Source of the DNA: Meconema thalassinum
Lineage: Eukaryota > Arthropoda > Insecta > Orthoptera > Tettigoniidae
Length of the DNA: 64,000 nt
Reading direction: 5' to 3'
Assembly: GCA_946902985.2 (NCBI GenBank)
Contig: OX336395.1
Coordinates: 285,877,065-285,941,064 of the forward strand
Shown here: in pieces, positions 57,208 through 64,000 of the stretch
Layout: each line of letters starts with the position of its first letter
Numbering within the stretch: the stretch's first letter is position 1
Notes under the pieces: model-generated
What the model was told of the DNA's origin: nothing
Database searches by the model: none
What the model saw: only the letters and a program-made list of their open reading frames with translations
Position numbers and translations under genes: made by a program

Positions 57208-58143
57208 GGGGGAGGGGTACTAATAGCCATGAAACCTGAGTTAAGGCCTGTTCGCCAACGGGAGCTTGAAACTGATGCTGAGGCTGTGTGGGTGGAATTC
57301 ACGTGTGCAAACAATACATTTCTAATAGGCTCTGTATACCGTGCTCCAAATTCAACTCGGCACATCAATGATGAACTATTGGAGTCCCTCCGTCGTGTAC
57401 AATACATCCAGCACAAATACAAGGCCATTTACATAACAGGCGATTTTAATTTAGAAATAGATTGGAAAAACTCTCCTCCCACTCCCAAGGATCCCATTGC
57501 TAATGAATTCCTTACCGCATTCTACGATTTATTCCTTGACCAATTAATAACCGAAGCAACTCGAATCACACAAACTACACGCTCCACAATAGACCTATTC
57601 CTCACAAGCCTTCCTTCCTCCGTGCAGAAAGCTGAAGTCATACCCGGTTTCAGTGATCACGCAGCCATCTTTACCACATTGCATTACAACAAACCACGCA
57701 GCAAGAGCACAGTGAGGACAGTATACAATTACAAAAAGGCAGACTGGAAACTGCTATCATCTTTATTCCTCAAACACCTTCCCACCCCATGTATTCTGGA
57801 CACCAGCGATATCAACTCAGTGTGGCACGCCTGGCGAAATTGTTTCTTTGAATGTGTGGATATAGCTATACCGAAAATAACCATTAGTGGGAAGAAAAAT
57901 TCTCCTTGGGTGACGAAGGAAGTCATTAAAATGATTAGGAAAAGGAACGTTTTATACAAGAAATGGAAAAGTTGCTCAACCGACATCATGTGGGAAAAAT
58001 ACAAGAACATCAGGAACCAAACAAAGAAATTAATTCGCGAAACATACGACAATTATATTCACAAAATAAGCAGCACCAGTGAAATGTGGAATTTTTTTGT
58101 CCAGAAGACGCGGCACCGCTGCGCCAGCCTCATTTCACTGTAA
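57208..58143 (+). pseudogene. LINE AP-type endonuclease, C-terminal part
   Basis: Continues from the TGA: GGGVLIAMKPE, then GSVYRAPNST, YITGDFNLEIDW (catalytic Asp and Asn), TRSTIDLFL and PGFSDHAAI with the catalytic Asp-His. This is the order of an apurinic-type endonuclease that nicks target DNA for target-primed reverse transcription. A linker rich in Lys/Arg follows (TKEVIKMIRKRNVLYKKW). The frame is lost near 58110 by an indel; the reverse transcriptase continues in another frame. Confidence 0.85.
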
Positions 58144-59770
58144 CGGTAAATTCCTAAGTGCACCCCAAGATATTGCAACAGCGTTCAGTGACAGTTTCAA
58201 GCAGAACTTTTCTAAGCCGGGTATGACCATGAACCTGCTTCTGCCAAGGTCATCACTTCCACCCCTCCCACTCTCCAACCTGTACTTCACAACAACTGAG
58301 GTGATTCAGAGCCTACGGAAGATTAGACCACATGCGGCGACCGGCCCAGATGATGTTCCCGGACGGATCCTGCTGCAGTGTACGGAAGTATTAGCGCCCT
58401 CTCTGTGTGCGTTATTCAACCTGTCTATCAACCAAGGTTCTGTTCCGTGTGGGTGGAAATGTGCTAACGTGGTGCCAATATATAAACAAGGTGACAGAGA
58501 AAATGTTGCAAATTACAGACGGGTGTGTCTAACATCTATAATTTGTAAATGTATGGAGCGGCTAGTAGCAAACAGTGTGCTGGAATTCCTACGGGAGAAC
58601 AATCTGCTCGATCCAAATCAGCACGGTTTTCTTCCGGGTCGTTCTTGCACTACTCTATTGACAAAAGTCATTGATGAGTTTCAGTTCTACTTGAATCAGC
58701 CAGAAGTGAAACAAGTGGACTGTATTGCACTGGATTGGGCTAAGGTCTTCGATCAAGTGTCTCATGAAAGACTTTTGTTAAAGCTACAGCAGCTTAACAT
58801 ACGGGGTAGCTTACTTGCATGGGTGAGGTCATTCCTAGAGGGTCGAACACAGTGTGTGGTGTACGGAGGAGCTCGATCGCAGGCTGCTCAAGTTACTTCT
58901 GGAGTGATTCTGGGCTCTGTGATCGGACCTCTTCTCTTCACTATATATGTGCTCGATCTTCCTGGCTGTGTCACCTCATCAATGTCACTATATGCAGATG
59001 ACACCGTGCTATACAGGGTCATTAAAGGCGAAGAAGATTCCCTCTGTCTTAAATCAGATCTGGACAACTTATCGCTGTGGTGTTCTGTGAATAATTTAAA
59101 TATAAATGTACAAAAATGTAAATACATAATAATAACCAGGTCAAAAAAAACCATTGAGAATGAATACAAAATTATGAACAGTGTCATCCCACAGTGCACA
59201 AACTTAAGGCTATTAGGGGTAACAATCTCCGACACCCTGAATTGGAACATTCAAAGTGAAGAGGCAAGATGTAAGGCCACCAAAGTTCTGGGTTTCTTGT
59301 ACAGAAACATGAGAGGTTGTAAACCTAGAGCCTTCAGGATGGCTTACACATGCATGGTCCGTCCAATATTAACGTACGGCTTACCTGCCTGGCATCCAAC
59401 TACAGCGGAAAACATGAACAAGCTCCAGCGTGTAAAGCGCCGCGCAGAAAGGCTAATAGCTCGTTATTCCCCTTCCCCTTTGTCAAAATTTCCATCTATA
59501 GAGGCAACAGCCAAACAAATTGATCTAATTTTTCTTAAAAAATCCCTTACAGGTTCCATTAATATTGACCCTTTTTGCCGACTCTCATTGGCATATCGCT
59601 CAGTTCGGAGAGGACGAGGTGTAACCCTCGTTCCGCCCTTCGCACGTAGCAATGCTTACCTGACAGGTTTCTACGGCCGCTCTGCGCGGTTATGGAACGC
59701 GCTGCCAGGGGATGCCAAGATCCTGCCTCTTCGGAAATTCAAGCCGTACGTAAAAAGGTACATTTTATAA
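58079..59770 (+). pseudogene. LINE reverse transcriptase (CR1/L2 group)
   Basis: A long open frame of 563 codons, though its upstream start is only the frameshift point. Blocks: KIRPHAATGPDDVPGRIL, NYRRVCLTSIICKCME, QHGFLPGRSCTTLLTKV, LDWAKVFDQVSHERLLLKL, a SGVILGSVIGPLLFTIYV block where the family has GVPQGSVLGPLLF, and SLYADDTVLY with intact YADD (about 58990). The C-terminal domain has RPILTYGLPAWHP and a YxxR-like tail ending KPYVKRYIL at TAA 59768-59770. Catalytic residues are present, but several conserved positions are altered. Confidence 0.88.
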
Positions 59771-60090
59771 ATAAACGTATGTATGAGTGATTGATTGTCT
59801 CGCTGAATGAATGAGTATCTGAATGGAATGAATGAATGAATGTATCGAGTGATTGAGGTTATGAAAGTGCGTGCGTGAGAGAGTGAGTGAACAGGAAAAT
59901 GTTCTATGTCAATATTCTAAATATGTAAATACTGCAAATATGTTTGTAAAACTTGTAAATATTGTTAAAACAGATGTAGATGTAAGCTGTGCCTGTGGAG
60001 CATGAAATATGTATGTGGGGCTTGCCCTTTTTCACTAGGCCTTCCATACTTCGTGTACGATTTATGGTAAATAAAGAATAATAATAATAA

Positions 60091-62620
60091 TAATCATGTA
60101 TGCACAGTATTACCTACTCCTAAAAATAACATTCTAAAATTTAAGGACTTTGAGAAGCAGCTTCGAGTACCATTTGTTATATATGCTGACTTTGAAGCTT
60201 TGCTAAAACCATTTAATACATGTTCATCGAATCCAACCCAACCTTTTACCAACACTACTCACATTCATGAACCTTTTAGCTTTGCATATTATATGAAATG
60301 TAGTTATGGTGATTCTTTAAATAAGTTTGAGCTCTATAGAGGACCTGTTGCACCTAAAGTTTTTATGGAAAGACTTGAAAAAGATGCCATCCGTATATCC
60401 TCTATTTTAAATACTATCATTCCAATGGAGCCACTAACATCATCACAGCAAATGCGTTTTGAAACTGAAACGAATTGTTTTATATGGGGTGAATGTTTAT
60501 ATACAGATAGGGTTCGCGATTATGACGATTTAACAGGAAAATATCGTGGTGCTGCTCACCAAGAATGTAATTTAAAGTATAGAGTAAATAAATTCATTCC
60601 AGTTATTCTACATAACGGTAGCAAATACGATAACCACTTTATCGTTAAAGAATTTGGAGCTTCAGATGTGAACATTGATGTGGTTGCAAATAATAAGGAA
60701 CAATACATATCGTTCACAAAATACATCAAAACTGACACACAAAAAAAGATAAAACTGCGATTTTTATATACATTCCGTTTTATGCCAAGTAGTCTTGATA
60801 AGCTTGCTAGTAATTTAAAATCAGACCAGTTTCGTGAAATTCAACGTGTCTTTCCTAAAGAAGATGATTTTAATTTGATCCGTCAAAAGGGTATATTCCC
60901 TTATGAATATATTAACTGCGTGGAACGTCTTGAGGAGTGTTCTTTACCACCAAAAGATGCATTTTACAGTTCCTTAAACATAAGTCATATCAGTGATCAG
61001 GAATATTTACATGCACAACGTGTATGGGCACAGTTTGACATTCAAACTTTGGGTGAATTTTCAGACATATATTTGAAGACTGATGAGTTGTTATTAGCAG
61101 ATGTTTTCGAAAATTTCCGGAATGATTGTATGAAAATTTATGACCTTGATCCTTGTCAGTATTTTACTGCTCCTGGGTTAAGTTTTACTTCAATGTTGAA
61201 AAAGACAAAAGTAAATTTAGAATTGATGACTGATATAGACATGATCAATTTTATAAAATCTTCAATTCGAGGTGGATTAAGCCAGTGTAGTGGGCGATAT
61301 TCTAAAGCAAACAATAAATACATGCCCAGCTACAACCCTTGCGAAGAGTCAAAGTATATTGTCTACCTCGATGCAAATAACCAATATGGTTGGGCTATGA
61401 GTCAATATCTACCACTAAAAGATTTTCGCTGGCTAACACAACCTGAAATTGATGTTTTCCATGTTAACACTTTAAATGATAACGATGAAAAAGGATATAT
61501 TTTAGAGGTAAATCTCGAGTACCCTAAAGAGTTACATGATGGACATAATGATCTACCATTTTATCCTGAGAATATGAAATCTCCATATATAACATCACGA
61601 ACAAAAATGTTAATTGCTAATGTAAATGATAAATGTAAATATGGAATACATTATCAAAACTTAAATGAGTGTCTACAGCATGGATTAAAGCTAACTAAAA
61701 TTCATCGTGTATAACAATTTCGTCAGTAAACATGGCTCAAACCATATATTGATCTGGACAATAATTCAAGAACACTATCAACAAATGCTTTTGAAAAAGA
61801 TTTGTATAAACTTATGAATAATAGTGTTTTTGGAAAGACTATGGAGAATGTTGATAAGCGAGTTGATGTAAAGCTGATAAAAAAGTGGGAGAATGAAGGT
61901 CAAAGGTATGGTGTGAATAACTTAATAAGCAAGCCTAACTTCCATAGCTGTTCTTTTATTCATCAGGATTTAGTTGCAATACAAATGAATCGTCTTAAAG
62001 TAACCTACAACAAACCCATATATGTGGGTTACGCCATTCTGGAAATGTCAAAAACACTTATGTATGAATTTCACTCCGATTATGTTAAGAAAAACTATCA
62101 TGATAATACTACATTACTCTATACAGACACAGATGCATTTATTTATGAGTTTAAAACTAATGATTTTAGTGATGATATCAAAACTGAGCTAAATAGATTC
62201 GATACAAGTGACTATCCCAAGGATAATATTTATCATTTACCTCTAGTATACAAAAAGGTTCTTGGAAAATTTAAGGATGAATGTGCTGGTGTTGTTATAG
62301 ACACCTTTGTAGGCACAAAATCTAAATCATACAGCTATATGACAATTGATAATGCAGTGATTAAAAAACTAAAAGGAGTAAAAAAGAATGTTGTTAGTAA
62401 GGAGTTAGATATAAGTGATTATTAGAACAGTATAGTCAGTAACCCACCTATATTATATAAGAAAATGTTTGTATTTAGAAACAAAAATCATCAGCTGCAT
62501 ACCAATTTGCTGAACAAAGTTGCTTTAAGCAATGAAGACAACAAACGATTTATTATACCCAACACATCTGATACTCTTGCTTGGGGAAATAGTCGCATAG
62601 ACGACTATTACTTTTCTTAA
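60091..62620 (+). pseudogene. virus-like protein-primed type-B DNA polymerase, copy 2 (exonuclease and palm)
   Basis: One frame carries the whole catalytic part, interrupted only by in-frame stops at 61712, 61727 and 62423. Motifs: ExoI YADFEALL (60180), zinc-knuckle remnant NCFIWGEC (60475), ExoII LHNGSKYDNHF (60610), ExoIII KTDELLLADVF (61075), palm A YLDANNQYGWAM (61363), B NNSVFGKTMENV (61817), C YTDTDAFIYE (62123), and a C-terminal TLAWGNSRIDD before TAA 62618-62620. Better preserved than copy 1 and with the Tyr in motif A intact. The nearest family is that of Maverick/Polinton and adintovirus polymerases. Convergent with the PLA2-domain gene 480 bases downstream. Confidence 0.9.
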
Positions 62621-63096
62621 GTCTAATGTTCACCATATTGTATCATTTGTAGTGTGTTTTATATTGTGATATTTTTTGTAAAAACTGTAAGTATAATGTA
62701 TAATGTTAGGCTACTATAGTTTTAGCAAAAAATAAAAATAAATGTTATTGTAAAAATTTCCTTTTTATATTATGGTTTAAAAAACCGATGTAAAAATGTA
62801 CATAATGTGAAAACTGGAAAAAGGGTAATGTAAAAAATGTAAAGTGGAAAATTGTAAATATCCATGTGTGAAAAATGGTTAAATATGATTTTTTTAAATG
62901 TATAGAAAGTAAAACTAAACAAATGTAAAGTGGAAATTGTAAATATCCATGTTTAAAAAAATGAAAAAATAAAGAAATGGCTATCACCATTTTTAAAATT
63001 AAAAGACATTGTGATCTGGTAAACCTTGTTTTTATTTCACAACAAATAGGGCTTTACAAAATAGAATACAAAGAAAATACCAATTCCTCAATCCTT
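62621..63096. other. AT-rich intergenic region with short repeat
   Basis: Region between convergent genes. AATAAAAATAAATG near 62731 offers polyadenylation signals. GTAAATATCCATGT occurs at about 62854 and 62938 (84-bp period), echoing the ATCCATGTTT core downstream of polymerase copy 1. No gene. Confidence 0.5.
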
Positions 63097-64000
63097 TCAA
63101 TGTTCATGTCCACTCATCATTAACTTTCCTTTTATAGCACTAATCACAATGAGGGCAGCCAACCTTTCTCCCACTGAGGCATCACAGGATGTCAAACGTT
63201 GTTTAGCTTTTTTCAACAATACTTTATCCGCCACACGACTTAATGCAGGATGCCTATGACGAAAAGAACGGTCATGTTCTTTGCATGGTTGATCCAAAGG
63301 ATTATTAGGTACATCACCACGTTGCAAACGTTGATTCAGCTTTGTTCCAGGACCACAAAAACGATAACCAGGAAGATGGATTTCAAAATGTAAGTATTGA
63401 ATGACTTTGTCAATGACGCCATGACCAGTACAAGTTTGACATATCCTTTTCCATAGGTGGAGAAAAGGTTTGATTTTCCTCTTCATCTGTAGACGATGTT
63501 GATGTTGTTGCTTTTTTCTCGCCATCACACCCGTGGAATGAGGAAACAAAGTCTTTACACTCACTTTTATGACCGTGATTGAGTTTGACCAGCTGGTAAG
63601 TAGCACACTGTCGCATAGAGGTTATTTGTGCCGAGGCCACTTGCTTATGGTGATCATAATCTGTACATGGTTGCAATTCACTTAACACAGGGTCTTGAGT
63701 CCATGATTTTGGTACATGTTGCCAGAATTCTTTCACTGCAGTTGCTGCCATATAATAAATGAACGATTTTGGAAGAGCCAATAATTCTTCTTTGGTAAAA
63801 CTGTCTAGTTTCTTTTTACACACAAAGAATTTGCCGGTGGCTTTATCGGTAGCATCCCCTTTCTCCATGGTATAATGTAGATGTTTACACGTGGCTTGTA
63901 GAAATGTCACTGGTGTCATTCACAGGTAAACCTTGAGTTTTAATTTTATTCAACAACTCACAGCAGGCATCGGTGGTTTGCCAATGAAAGAGATGCCACA
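63097..64000 (-). pseudogene. virion-type phospholipase A2 domain protein, frameshifted, runs off the window
   Basis: The minus strand reads from beyond 64000 to a stop at 63097-63099. A first frame (LLNKIKTQGLPVN) shifts near 63910 to a second (KSFIYYMAATAVKEFWQHVP, 63410-63919), which shifts near 63430 to a third with the conserved domain: a Ca-binding YRFCGPGT loop, a DQPCKEHD catalytic His-Asp block, and a C-terminal GERLAALIVISAIKG helix. This is the parvovirus VP1-type PLA2 fold, used by virions to leave endosomes, also known from adintovirus-like elements. The N-terminal part has no recognised domain. Two frameshifts make it non-functional. Confidence 0.8.

Larger units (their letters stand above)
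56411..60090 (+). mobile_element. CR1/L2-type LINE, near full length, inserted in polymerase copy 2
   Basis: 3,680 bases, flanked by an exact 8-bp duplication TAATCATG (56403-56410 and 60091-60098). The 3' end is AATAAAG followed by (AAT)n, preceded by a Gly/Glu-poor non-coding tail with (AATG)n. It carries an N-terminal region with a PHD-like finger, an AP-type endonuclease and a reverse transcriptase in that order. Breaks: a TGA at 57205-57207 and a frameshift near 58110. Removing it would restore reading continuity across the polymerase segment, which shows it arrived after the polymerase was integrated. Confidence 0.9.

Noticed and set aside
2019..62425. Possible stop-codon reassignment in the polymerases, because most in-frame stops are TAA
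   Set aside because: Frameshifts accompany the stops in copy 1, and aligned positions show different residues (for example Leu, Arg), which fits random decay in an AT-rich genome.
1..64000. CRISPR arrays or prokaryotic operons
   Set aside because: No regularly spaced repeats with unique spacers; all content is eukaryotic repeat DNA.

Overview
The window is repeat-dense DNA of an arthropod, most likely an insect with a large genome (a polyneopteran is my guess; the species cannot be read from the sequence). The reasons are interstitial TTAGG runs, several tRNA-derived SINE families, many decayed non-LTR retrotransposons with arthropod-type reverse transcriptases, piggyBac, Tc1, Mutator-like, P-like/THAP and Helitron-like elements, and spliced leaders with GT-AG introns. 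I see no intact single-copy host gene.

The two ends are endogenous-virus-like. At 1110-4742 and 55026-62620 (both + strand) lie two broken copies of a protein-primed type-B DNA polymerase of the Maverick/Polinton-adintovirus kind. Each has N-terminal zinc fingers, a conserved KYNPLR-type domain, a 3'-5' exonuclease and a palm. A third, previously hidden fragment of the same polymerase family lies at 7878-8100. Downstream of the second copy and convergent with it, at 63097-64000 (-), is a broken gene with a parvovirus-type phospholipase A2 domain, which suggests that the right end holds part of one virus-like element continuing beyond the window. Both large copies have tandem repeats in an upstream leader that looks spliced, and AT-rich tandem repeats downstream. 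The second copy is interrupted by a CR1/L2-type LINE (56411-60090) with a clean 8-bp target duplication.

The middle is layered mobile DNA. 5.5-7 kb: minisatellite, TTAGG blocks and a SINE. 8.2-9.6 kb: a 1.4-kb terminal-inverted-repeat (TIR) element carrying a THAP gene. 10.5-20.7 kb: one arm of an inverted duplication (partner at 49.8-51.9 kb), split by 7.6 kb that holds two Helentron-like elements, a Tc1 relic and a full-length piggyBac. 21.5-31.8 kb: a SINE, second copies of both Helentron-like families, a foldback element, LINE fragments and a TTAA-flanked transposon with a nested RTE-type LINE. 31.8-37.3 kb: three head-to-tail LINE fragments on the - strand and a Mutator-like transposase pseudogene. 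37.9-45.5 kb: a 1.0-kb tandem duplication whose second unit was split by a 5.7-kb element, itself carrying a nested TIR transposon and SINE. 46-49.4 kb: further LINE fragments. 52.5-53 kb: a 15-bp minisatellite.

Little here works together as a pathway. The only plausible functional unit is ancestral: polymerase plus PLA2-domain protein as replication and virion-entry genes of an integrated virus-like element, now inactivated.
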